A stretch of DNA of 64,000 nucleotides from Scleroderma bovista (Eukaryota > Basidiomycota > Agaricomycetes > Boletales > Sclerodermataceae): positions 212,238 to 276,237 of the forward strand of contig JAYMGJ010000431.1 in NCBI GenBank assembly GCA_037178675.1, written 5' to 3'. How positions within the stretch are numbered: the stretch's first letter is position 1; each line of letters starts with the position of its first letter. Both the position numbers and the translations under genes were made by a program. The notes below the pieces were generated by a model. The model had not been told where the DNA came from. It was given only the letters and a program-made list of their open reading frames with translations, and did no database searches. This document shows, in pieces, positions 24,062 through 34,310 of the stretch.

Positions 24062-25291
24062 TTAATTAACGACGATCAAACTGTTCCGCTCCAAGGTAGT
24101 AAAGACACGTTCAATATCATCGTCCTCCTCCAAGTCTTCAATAAGGTCTTCCACTCGGGCCCTCACTTCATCGGAAGCGTCTTGACTTTCGAAAGGGGCC
24201 CAATTCACTTCGTTCGTCAGAATTTCGCATAACGGTGAACTGCGGGAATAGTCTTCCATAATTTTCGTCACCTTAGACAAATCAGTTGTTTGGCATACAA
24301 GCTGCAGAGTGGAAGCTTGTTACATGTGCACGAAAGACAAACATAAATGCTTACCTCGACACCAGTCTGGTTTGTACTCTCGTCGCTCCACTCTGCAAAG
24401 TCTATCGAGCACTCATCTATGAGCCGATCCAAGAGGTTCTCCCTGTCTTGTCCAATTTGTACTTTGACGTATCCCCTGTGCTGGAACATGAACTTGACAG
24501 GTGCCGGACGAGCCCTTAAGATGCAGTGTCAGCTTGGGCTGGCTTTCCTACTGAAAAAACCATACCCATGACGATTCAAAATCTCTCGTACGTTATGCAC
24601 CGTACGGTTGATGTTATCTGACCGACACTCTCTTTTCATTTGCTAAGCCGCTTGCTGTAATGTACTAGACAAAGTGTCACTCACATAATGAGCCCAGTGG
24701 TATTATTCATCACCGCTTCGAAAGTCAGCACTTGTCCATGACCTTTCGTACGCTCTGCCTAACCGTATCGACGTTCTCAGTTCCACCCAAATGGACAAAT
24801 AAACCACGCACCCTAGCAAGAGCGCTCTCTATATTCTCTTTTGGGACCCCTGCGTCCTTGGCTCGTCGGATAGCTATTGCCAGTAAAGAATTTTCCTCTG
24901 GGTTCAAGGAATTGCCAACTAAATGTATAGAACATTCAACTCCAAGAGCCGGGCGGGAGCATATGTTTCGTCAGACCACATACTCTTTGCAGCGGTTATA
25001 ATTTCCTATCAGTCGTGACCTTGTTAAGCAATGCCATTTCAGACGGATGCATGGTGATGGCCACAAAACGTACACGACCAGCCTTTCCATATAACTTGGA
25101 CTTCTTCGCATCTTCGACCCCTTTGCGTTGCTTGATCTTCGACCACTGACGGCTGTTCTAGGTGGAAAGCTCAAAGTTCTGGAAGGAAAAGCTGATACCT
25201 TATTATGACCAGCAAAGCACACTGGTGCCCAAGTTAGTGTTCGTATGGTTGGTAGAACATGGTGTCTTCTTGGTATAAACGCCTGTAGCAT
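24062..25291 (-). CDS. mitochondrial translational activator, YebC/TACO1 family
   Basis: YebC-family proteins aid mitochondrial translation, TACO1 acting on COX1 in mammals. The start MLQAFIPRRHHVLPTIR (25291) gives a short basic, Ser/Thr-poor presequence consistent with mitochondrial import. The core begins AGHNK and, after an intron, WSKIKQRKGVEDAKKSKLYG, the family hallmark; then GRAGRVRFVAITMHPSE-type sequence, NSLLAIAIRRAKDAGVPKEN, ESALARVRG, and the acidic C-terminal third (EILTNEVNWAPFES, VEDLIEDLEEDDDIERVFTT). The stop lies at 24062. At least four introns interrupt it. The middle part of the model (24500-24720) is the least certain. Confidence 0.82.
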
Positions 25292-25786
25292 GACACTACA
25301 AGGCAATTCTGAGTGTGGTGTAATTTTTTGCGCCAAGTTCAACCCAGAAAATATTTGACAAAGCAGCATTATGTAAACAATCCCGGAGAAGCCGCCAAGT
25401 GAACTCCGAGGTTGAGCCTGCCTCATCCTGCTTGCTGATCTGATCAGAGCACACTCCCGCTACGTACTTACTAGGTCTCCGAGCGCAAGATATTTCAGAG
25501 GAAGAATGGAACTTTCCAGGCACGGACACGATGCTGACACCCATCAGTCTTTGTACCATCAAGCTTTCAAGCACTTAAGCTTTCAAAATTTCAAGCTACA
25601 TATAACTTCAAGTGGTGAGTTGAGAAAGGTTACCATTATATCGGGAAAGATTGACATCGCCTAGATTTTGCTATCTGAGGCCCTGAAGTGGTATAAACAA
25701 GTTCGTACAAGATAAAACTATAGTGCTGAATCCGAGCATCATGAAACCATAGATCTGGATGGTACAGGGGTATATGGTCTGGTTCA
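25292..25786. other. intergenic region with short imperfect aagctttcaa repeats
   Basis: About 495 bp between the TACO1-like start and the sulfate permease stop. Bases 25558-25602 contain near-repeated units built on aagctttcaa. No coding potential was recognised. Confidence 0.4.
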
Positions 25787-28505
25787 TTACTCTGCGCCTT
25801 TCAGAATTGTATTTTGACGTGATATTGGTTTACCTGGTGCAGACGCTGCGCGTACCGCACTTTCCAGATCTAAGTGGAAGAAAGGCGTCTCCAACGGGAG
25901 TATTGGAGCGCTTTCCGCTTGAGACTGTCCCATAGTCACCGGAAGCTCAGCAATCTCTTGCGCCTCAGCGTCACTCCGTGAGATCTCTTCATTCCATTCC
26001 GCCTTGCGGCCACCGCGATAAGGTACCACTGGAGCAATCTCCTGCGTAACATTAGATTCCAGCACTCCTGTGCCGAAGCCACCGGCAATCAAAGCTCGAC
26101 GAATCCAAGGGGAAAGAATGGGTGCAAAGTGGAACTAAACGAGGAATCAGGCACCGCTGGTAACGACATTGAGTGAGATACACAAACCTCGACTGAATGA
26201 TTGGCCCATCTCTGCACCTCGTTCCTGGTGTCGATCAGCGTCTGAACTGCGGTAGTATCGATTTGGGAGCTATGTGGCAGTGTGAGAATCAGTGTCTGAT
26301 CTCTCATGCGATAGTATGGTGCAGCTTACATTGCAGAGAAGTCCAGGACGATAGCATTGAGTTCCGGCTTGGCGTCATTTGCAGCTTGGGCAGCTACTGC
26401 GTCATTATTAGGCGGTCCGGGGTCGTTCCAAGGACGATCGCCCGGTCTAATTTTGCTAACGTCTACCCCTCTGCGCATGTGCTTTTTCACATGGTCAACA
26501 ATTACATCGTTGACGATTGAGCAGTTTGGATACAGGTAGCTCTCCTCGAGACGGTAAACGATGACGCCAGGTGGAGGAGGTTCAACTTTAACATCAGAGT
26601 TCGTAACTCCGTCTGGTCGTAGGGGGAGAAATACTTCTCGGGTCGTGTTCCTATTCTGTGGGTCCGACAGAGTAACCTTGCCAAGGAAATATCCACGGGG
26701 ATGCGCAATACGGACAAGAAGTAGCGCGAGGGATGAGCAAATCGAGACATATATGCCGTTCTCGATCGTGGAGAAAACGGTAACGAGGACTGCGGCCCAC
26801 CAGATAAAGAATTCCAGCGGTGAGATTCGCCAGAACGAGTACACCTGCGAAGGGGATGCAATGAGGTCTGCTACTGCATGAATTATGACCGCGGAAAGAC
26901 CAGCTGATGGGATCCAGAAGAATGCAGGGGTAAGGCCATAAAGTGCAACAATGACCACAACAGCTGTGACAACGCCAGCTAAGGGGGTGCGGACACCGGA
27001 CTTCGACTTCAAGGCGGAACGGGAAAATGAGCCCGTTGCGGGGTAAGCGTGGAAAACAGTTCCAATTGTGTTCGTTACTCCGATTGCAATCAGCTCTTGA
27101 TTAGGGTTGATCTTGTAGCCGTTGAGACGACCGAAAGCTGCCGTCCGAGTCAATCCTAGTGAACAATCATCGATCGGACACCACTCACACTTAGAGATTG
27201 CGATATGTTCCAGAAGAAGGATGATAGTTGCAACTGGCAATTCGGGGGCAAGCGCCTTCACAAGTTGTGAATCGATGATGGGGGGACCAACATGCTGGAG
27301 TCCACGGGGAACGGTCTGGAGGATCTTGATAGGATATTTCCCGGATTTACTTTTATGGTCACGACAGTACAACCAAGCTGCAATAGTTAAAACAATGATT
27401 ACGAAGGCGTTCCTAGAGACGGAGACAAAGAACAGTAGACGGCCTACAAACGGGATCTGAGCGTTTTCGCAGAATGACCAAAGACAATACATACTTCTTC
27501 TAGGAAAGCGTTTCGAAAGCCGATCGCAGGCTATGCGAATGATGTAGAGTCCAACAAGCCCAGAAAGTCCCCACGCAGCGTCAAGAGTGGTCCTTGGCAG
27601 ACCTTTAAGGGTGTTGATGATGACGTGGAATGTCGCAGCCCTCGTGCTATGACACTCGATCTGAATTTGTTCTGCACTCATAAACTTGGCCCTTACTTGA
27701 ACCCCGTAATACCCATCAATCCAGGTATCTGTCCGGTGACGATGTTGATAGCCGAACCTGTCATGAAACCACTGACTGCGGGCGCTGGAATGAATTCCAC
27801 GATCCATCCTAGTCTCAATAAGCCGATACCCAGGACGGCAAATCCACAGACGAATGCTACGGTTGTGGCGATCTGAGGACCACTCCACTCGCCAGGGTGT
27901 TTTGCATTCACGGAGGAGATGATCTGCGCAACAGTCAAGGACATGACTGCTACAGGACCAATAGAGACATCTTTGGACGTTGCAAAGAACTGGGGAGATC
28001 TTAGTCGACGGCCGTGAGATCTGTTCAAAGGCTTACGCAATAAATGAGTACGCCGACAAAAGAAGAGTATAGGCCATATTGGGGGGGAAGAGTGGCGATC
28101 TATTGAGCATAAGATAGCGTTTCATCATCAAACCTGATGAACTGCTTACCTGGGCGTAGGACATGCTCTGGGGCACAACCACCATGCCAACGGTGAGACC
28201 AGCGATGAGATCTCCTGGTAACCAACCCACGTCTGAAACTGGTGAAATGGCGAGCAAGGGAAGCAGTGAGTCAGCACTGACTATAGCGGGTGATCCATCC
28301 GAGGATTGGGAAGAGACCCAAGATATATTTGGTGACCTAGATGGTCTTTAGGAAAACATGAAGAAGAAGCAACGGAAGGGACATTTACCGCATGTATAGG
28401 GCTCTTCGGGATCGAACCTCTGATGTAATCCGCGGAAGAAATGACAGGAGCTCCGTTCTCGCTGCGGAGTAATTTTTCGCGGAGACGCTGTGTGGTGGAA
28501 CTCAT
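25787..28505 (-). CDS. SUL1: SulP-family sulfate permease (Sul1/Sul2 type) with STAS domain
   Basis: A plasma-membrane sulfate:proton symporter feeding sulfur assimilation. The start MSSTTQRLREKLLRSENG (28505) is followed by small exons leading into LPGDLIAGLTVGMVVVPQSM, the SulP signature near 28180. Multiple transmembrane helices run from about 28200 to 26850, including VMSLTVAQIISSV, IATTVAFVCGFAVLGIGLLR, FIPAPAVSGFMTGSAINIV, PLAGVVTAVVVIVALYGLTP, and the conserved NTIGTVFHAYPATGSFSRSA. The cytosolic C-terminus has the STAS domain, including AIVLDFSAM and IDTTAVQTLIDTRNEVQ, and a tail ending near 25787. The family length of 750-850 residues fits the span minus introns. Sulfate specificity is inferred from the Sul1-like motifs. 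Confidence 0.88.
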
Positions 28506-29912
28506 GGTCTATGGGGAGCGGTTGTCAGGGGCCCCGGGATTGTTCTCTGTGCACGAGAATAAACCCAGGCAGACAGAAATAATCTACGGTAACTTGTGAT
28601 CTTATAAGAGACACGGTCTCGCCAGCGATGTGTGGAATGTCGATTGAGCACGTCATTCCCCTCTCCATTGACGAGTCTTATAGCTGCCCTAACTCGCTGA
28701 CTTTGGAAATACGCACGGGGATCAAAGGCACCTGGTTACTATCCCTTCATAATCCATATCCAGTCAACTCTCTCTTCAGGCATACTACCAGGTATAACCC
28801 ATGGTAGTCCCTCAAATGCCATACATTTTTCTATTTCCAAAGTTGGTTTGCAGGGCTACGAGTCTGTCCGGCCATAAACCGAGGGGTGAGGGAGTCGACT
28901 GTATGCTCCCAACTTGGTTCGCAGCCACAACACCTGATTCTACTCTTTTTGGGGAACGCACACTTAGGGGCTGAACATGCCCTAATAGGGACCTATCTAT
29001 TATATAATTTGTCTTCGATGGTGCCTGTTGCATAGTTGGACACCACCAGGCCCATCAACAAGCGTATTAGCTGAGCACAGGGGTCTCCGTTTGGTTTAGC
29101 TTTGCCGTAAACCTCGTCCTCGTAAGTATTCAAAAACCCAGCAAGCGCGTATTGCAGATTGGGCGGCCAATGGACATCAGATAACGCGCATCGAACACTT
29201 TTAAAGTTCTGTTGACCGGAGCTTCTTGAGAGTAGTGGATACAATCGTAACTTTAATCAAGGATGTGTTGTGTCACATTGAAAGTGGTCTAGGTGGTACT
29301 GGCTTTATGGTATTGCGACTTGGAAGTTTTCGAAATGTCGTCAGATCCTGCGGATGGAGCAGAACGGACTAGAAACTATCAGGCTGAACATGGTGTTTAG
29401 ATCCGTTCAAGGTGGAAAGAGACGCCCATCCCAGGACCTTGGCACGTTCAGGGAGTGATGTAAGGCTGCCGCATCTGCATTCTAAGTTGTCAATATGTAT
29501 CACGTTCGTTAGACGAGCCAATCAACCCACCAACAGGTACGAACAAGCCAAGGTTCCGTACCCGTCCGACGCTCTGTCGTAGGACTCCTCCTGCAGAGTT
29601 CGATGTTCCTGTGCCACGCGACTAGATGTGCATAACGCGCCAAGAAATTGCGACATAACTGTCGTGGTATTGCGATAGCATTCCTGTCAGCTGCTGGCAT
29701 ACTGTGGGGGACATCCAACCACATTCCGTTGAACTATGCAAGGACATGTGGCAGTGACCTTCCTGAATAGGAAGGCCTTACGGTTTTTGAAGCCAGCCAG
29801 GCTTGTTCAACGCGAGGCGGTCAGAGCGCAGAGCGCCCGCAATACCCTCCTTGACCCGCCATTGCCCTCTCACGACCCTGTTACCCCGCCTTCCTTTTTT
29901 TGCTGACGATTA
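28506..29912. other. 1.4 kb divergent intergenic region, no confident gene
   Basis: Lies between the starts of the sulfate permease and STRAP genes. Two short minus-strand frames (28993-29244 and 29509-29724) were inspected. The first (LLSRSSGQQNFKSVRCALSD) has a protein-like composition but no family match and no supported splice partners. The stretch could be promoter, decayed coding sequence, or an unrecognised short gene. Confidence 0.4.
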
Positions 29913-31095
29913 ATGACTTCTCTCTTCAAAGCTGTCCCCCTTGTGGCTCCGGGTCACACTCGCCCTGTGACTCATCTCTCGTTTTCTCCGATCCTAAATG
30001 ATGGCACATACTTGTTGGTATCCGGCTGCAAAGATGGAAATCCTATGCTTAGAAACTGGATGGGTGATTGGATCGGAACCTTCCTTGGTCATAAAGGCGC
30101 CGTATGGAGTACCAAACTGTCCATCGACTCCTGCATAGCTGTGTCAGGAAGCGCTGATTTCACCGCGTGAGTAGCAGAAAAACCCTGCGGTTCCATGCCG
30201 TGCTGACCATCGTTGTCAAATAGCAAAGTTTGGGATGCGTATTCCGGAAAAGCCCTTCACTCTTTCCCCCATAACCACATTGTTCGAACCGTGGCAATAT
30301 CTCCTGACTCAAATCAAATCGTCACAGGTGGGCAGGAGAAGAAAGTGCGCATTTTCGACCTCCAAAAACCAGATGCCCAACCCGCTTTACTCTCTGATGC
30401 TGGTTCTACCTCGCATGATGGAACGGTGAAGAGTGTCGTCTGGTTTGACGATAACATGGTCGCAACGGCCAGCGAGGATGGTACAATCAAGTATGCTTTT
30501 GAACCACCTACGAATGAGCTGTATCTCAGTGACCAGTTTCCAGGTGGTGGGATGTACGCAACAGACAGCTGGTCAACTCGTCAGCTTTCTCCAGTCCCAT
30601 CACGTCGATGGAATATTCTTCGAAAACTGGTCGGCTCGTCGTCACCTATGGGAAGACTGTGGCATTTATTCCCGCTACACCTAATTTTACATCGGCCCAC
30701 AGCTTGAATTTGACTTTGCCATACCAGCCCTCTTCAGCTTCTGTGCATCCCATTCTACAGGATCGGTTTGTGACAGGGAGCCTCGAGGACCAATGGGTCA
30801 GGATACATGGTATGGACGGAGAAGAGAGGGAGATCCTCAAGGGACATCACGGTCCCGTACATTGTGTGGAATATAGCCCGGATGGCGAGATGTATGCAAG
30901 TGGTAGTGGTACGTCCCGAGTATCCTCTTCGCAACCGACCGTGTTCTAACGTTTTTTTTTTTTTTGGTTTCAGAGGATGGTAGGTTGCAGGCAAGCATGA
31001 TCAAGGATTTCGTTGACGCACTCTTGATAGGTACCATACGTCTATGGCAAACCACACCTGGAAAGTCGTATGGTCTGTGGCAGGGAGTGTCGTAA
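29913..31095 (+). CDS. WD40-repeat protein STRAP/UNRIP-like
   Basis: A seven-bladed WD40 protein. STRAP (serine-threonine kinase receptor-associated protein) is part of the SMN complex in animals, while fungal homologues are less studied. The start MTSLFKAVPLVAPGHTRPVT (29913) matches the family N-terminus. Blades run through LLVSGCKDGNPMLRNWMGDW, GHKGAVWSTKLS, then after an intron KVWDAYSGKALHSFPHNHIV, VTGGQEKKVRIFDL, HDGTVKSVVWF, EDGTIK joined across an intron to WWDVRNRQLVN, ITSMEYSSKTGRLVVTYG, and GHHGPVHCVEYSPDGEMYAS. A small final exon gives TIRLWQTTPGKSYGLWQG and TAA at 31093-31095. An unbroken run of 12 T lies just upstream of an acceptor near 30965, acting as a polypyrimidine tract. 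Confidence 0.9.
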
Positions 31096-31288
31096 TTAGA
31101 TGGCTGCTGATGTGGGGATTAGTATCAGTCACTGTAATGACATGTCAATGGTATTTTACGCTCCATGTGCAACTCTATAGTATGTACTTGGGATAAGCCA
31201 TTCCTAGCGTGTTGCGTCACAGCTGTGCTGTTACCGTAAACGAGGCATGCACCCGGTGCAGACGCCCTGCTTGCTTCAGTTCTCGACG

Positions 31289-32193
31289 ATGATGACTTCG
31301 CAAGAACGGTCCCTTCCTTCCCCACAATCGCCGTCCCCGACCATCACACACCATCCTTCACCGCCCCTGCTTCCGACGATCTTACCACCACAGATAGCCC
31401 ACTCAGCTGTGGCAGGTGCCCATTACTCGGGCACCAACTCATCGCTTCGTCATAGACGCACGTCTAGTGGTGATCAACCTGCACGGGCAATACAGTCCTT
31501 GGAAGATGTGCACGCAAGCAGGCAGCGGATCATGAACGACATCATGGAGCTTTATTGTTGCCGGCCAAGCCTCGAGATCTTCGAGAGAACATGGCGGCGT
31601 GATAGTGTTTTCGAGGTGTGCATCGTTGTAATGGGTAGCGTACTAAGAGCCTTTACGAAGTTGTTGTAATAGGACCCTTGGGTGAAATGTGAGGGTTACG
31701 ACGAATATGCTCCCCAGGTACCGTACGCATGCATTTCCCCCAAACTCATCACTCATGATACTGCCTCGATGAAGTGGTTCGCTATGGTGACTATCTACTT
31801 GTAAATCGGGGGAGCATGACCAGTAACGACGCCCCTATGATAGCCCAAACTATTTTCAAACTCGAGAACATTGTCTAGTCGGCTTATGTTGTCGACGCAG
31901 TCACCCAATCGCTTGATCTATTCCCAGACCCAGGAATATACCCTACGTTTCATTGGAAAGAAGAAGGTATATAGGCTTTGACCTCGCAGCCCCTGACGAC
32001 TCGGTTGACGCGACTTGAACAGAAGGTCGATTCCATCGTGGTAATTGACTTGGACGAAAACGACAAGATCATACGGTTGGAAGACAAGTGGGATGGCGAG
32101 GATCCACCGACGTATTATGGAGCGCTTCTTCTGCGTCGGGCAAATGCACGGATTGCATCATGGTTGATCAAAGTGCCGAAGTGGCAGGCATAG
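31289..32193 (+). CDS. uncharacterised NTF2-like (SnoaL-type fold) fungal protein
   Basis: The start MMTSQERSLPSPQ (31289) opens a Ser/Pro/His-rich N-terminus of about 70 residues. The ordered part is spread over five exons: MELYCCRPSLEIFERTWRRD, EDPWVKCEGYDEYAPQ, WFAM, PKLFSNSRTLSSRLM through IYSQTQEYTLRFIGKKK, and KVDSIVVIDLDENDKIIRLE to PKWQA. This order and the phrases FERTWRRD, DPWVKCEG and IxRLEDKWDG match a hypothetical-protein family I remember from Agaricomycetes, with an NTF2/SnoaL-like alpha+beta barrel. No catalytic role is known to me. All splice junctions are in frame, so this copy looks intact, unlike the copy downstream. Confidence 0.7.
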
Positions 32194-32519
32194 CTGAATT
32201 ATCGATATTCGAAGAAACTAGTTGGGTCATTATGTAGGATTTTTTGCGTTTTATATGTACACGCACTTTGTCGCCTTGGAGGGGCAAGTGTTGTTCTCAC
32301 CGCTACTTATCGATATTGAGCCTGGAGTTTCTATGTCAGATACTGGAAATTGCCATCGAATAACGCGTAACCTACACCGCGATCGAAAACACGATCTAGT
32401 AACTGTATGTCGTCGTTGGTGTCGTTGTTGACATGAGGATGTATCCGTCGATGTAATGGTCGAACGCTTCATATACTCCTGCACCTATAGTGCCTTTGAG
32501 CCCGTCTGAACTTCGGCAT

Positions 32520-32855
32520 ACAAAAGGCCAGAATCGGACGTGTTGCGGTTCTCGACGATGCTGGCCTCGCAAGAACAGCTCTCGCCCACCCCACGATCAC
32601 GATCACCCACGATCCTTGTCGCCCCTCCTTCAGATCTTGCCACTACAGATAGCGCATTCAGCTATGGCAAGCGGTCATTACTTCATCGCTTCTTCATAGA
32701 CACACCTCCAGTGAAATCTGCAGAAGCAATATAGTCCTTGGAAGTTGTGCGCACGAGCAGGAAGAGGACCATGGCGGCACGATATATGCATTGTTGTGAT
32801 GAGCAATGTAAAGTTGTTGTAATAGCGCCCTTGGGGTGAAAGGTTACGACTAGTC
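32520..32855 (+). pseudogene. decayed partial tandem copy of the NTF2-like gene
   Basis: This stretch is recognisably similar at the nucleotide level to 31265-31700. Shared blocks include gttctcgacgatg, ctcgcaagaac, gatagc/cattcagct, atagtccttggaag, catggcggc, and ttgttgtaatag followed by cccttggg. Compared with the intact gene it has a premature stop after KSAEAI near 32734 and deletions removing the MELYCC and FERTWRR coding parts, and it stops matching soon after exon 2. It therefore seems to be a truncated duplicate lying directly downstream in the same orientation. Its first 64 codons remain open from 32540, so a short peptide is possible but unlikely to fold. Confidence 0.65.
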
Positions 32856-32912
32856 ACTACACGAGGGTCAGATTATAACCCAGTTTAGGGACTCCGCTAT
32901 CAGTCAAATCGA

Positions 32913-32920
32913 TATAAAGG
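32913..32920 (+). promoter_or_regulatory. candidate TATA element of the dehydrogenase gene
   Basis: The octamer tataaagg lies 44 bases before the ATG at 32964. Position and sequence suit a TATA box, though transcription start data would be needed and the leader would be very short. Confidence 0.35.
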
Positions 32921-32963
32921 CTAGGTGATCAATCTACTCCCTGGATACGATATCTACCCTACA

Positions 32964-34149
32964 ATGGCGTCTGAAGTCCGTCAGTAAGTACAGGGAACAT
33001 AGATTCACGAATCTACGGCGCTGATACCCGCTTCTCTAGGAGGGCGAAGGCACAATCTGCATCGGCACTTGGTCCTCTGGGTATCGAAGCTGCCTTGGAA
33101 GCGAAGGCCAATCCCGCGTTCCAGCCACGGCCAAAGATTTTTGACGAGTTTGCCCTGACTGATCGCGTCGGACTGGTTTCAGGCGGTAACAGGGGCATCG
33201 GGCTGGAATTGGCGATTGTACTTTGCGAGGCAGGGGCGCGAGCGGTGTACTGCTTTGACCTATCCGAGGAACCCTCGGAAGATTTCGTTGCATCTCGAGA
33301 GTATGTGAGCAAGCTGGGGAACAACGCACGGCTGGAGTATATCTCAGCCGATGTGCGTAACCAAGGGCTGCTGTGGAAGAAAGCGGAGGAGATCGGAGAC
33401 AAGGAGCAGAGAATGGATATTTGCGTTGCTGCTGCTGGCATTTGCGAGACGAACACGGACTGTTTGGAATTTCCAGGAAAACAAGTGCGCGAGGTGCATG
33501 CGAAGAACACTGACCTGATCAAACAAGTGTCGCTGACGATGATCGTTCTAGGTCATGGACGTGAACACAGCAGGTGTTCTGTTTACGGCCCAGGCTGCTG
33601 GTCGACAGATGGCGCGTTTTGGCAATGGCGGCAGTATAATACTGATCGCTTCGATGTCTGGAAGCATTACGAACAGGGTAAGATGGGATCCAGCTCACTG
33701 AAACGTGGGAATGATTGACCGGGGTACTGCAGGACCATGCGTGGGTTTCATACAACTCGTCCAAAGCTGCAGTGCTGCAGATGGCTCGCAGCATGGCATG
33801 TGAGCTGGGGGTGAAGAAGATCCGTGTCAACAGTCTGTCGCCTGGACACATTTATACGAAGTGGGTGTGGCGTGTTGTCACAGTTATTGATCCTGATGCG
33901 TTGGTGCAATAGAATGACTGCCCAGCATCTGGACAGGCAGCCGGAATTGTTAGACAAATGGTCGAGCATGAACCCCCTCGGGCGAATTGGACGGCCCGAC
34001 GAACTCCGTGGCGTTGTAACGTGGCTAGCGTCTGATGCGTCTACGTTCTGCACTGGGAGCGAGTGGGTGTCTCCACGGTGTTTTGCTTACCTGTACGCTG
34101 ACGTCGAGCCTCTAGCATCATTGTGAGCGGAGGACACCATGCGTGGTAG
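32964..34149 (+). CDS. short-chain dehydrogenase/reductase (SDR), sorbitol/xylulose-reductase-like
   Basis: A classical SDR with Rossmann fold. The start MASEVRQ (32964) splices after CA/gtaagt to RAKAQSASALGPLGIEAALE. Cofactor motif: GLVSGGNRGIGLELAIVL (TGxxxGIG variant) near 33180, with acidic CFDLSEE after the second strand suggesting NAD(H) preference. NADP use cannot be excluded. The following elements are SADVRNQGLLWKKAEEIG, ICVAAAGICETNTD (NNAG variant), VMDVNTAGVLFTAQAAGRQM, IILIASMSGS with the catalytic Ser, YNSSKAAVLQMARSMACEL with the YxxxK pair, and RVNSLSPGHIYTK. Substrate loop LLDKWSSMNPLGRIGRPDEL and the C-terminus TWLASDASTFCTG, IIVSGGHHAW are complete. Three or more introns are required. 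The substrate is not determinable; polyols or ketones are plausible. Confidence 0.85.
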
Positions 34150-34310
34150 ATAAATAAATAAAATAAATAGCATGTTTCGAATGTCACGTGATTTGCCATG
34201 ATCTCGATCGGCGCAGCAGCGACATGACTGCGGATGCGCAGTGCGAGTTCGACGGTGGCCAGCCGGCGACGCTGCTCTTTTCTTCCTCTCATCTACGTGT
34301 CTGACCAGCG

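Noticed and set aside
28380..28440. Sequence ggttcgatccc on the minus strand resembling a tRNA T-arm
   Set aside because: It lies in the first exon of the sulfate permease and no acceptor or anticodon arms surround it.
28993..29244. 83-codon minus-strand frame that reads like protein
   Set aside because: No family match, no splice partners, and isolated in a promoter-type spacer; kept only as a note.
33013..33522. 169-codon open frame on the minus strand
   Set aside because: It is the antisense shadow of the short-chain dehydrogenase, whose plus-strand motifs and splice sites are clear.
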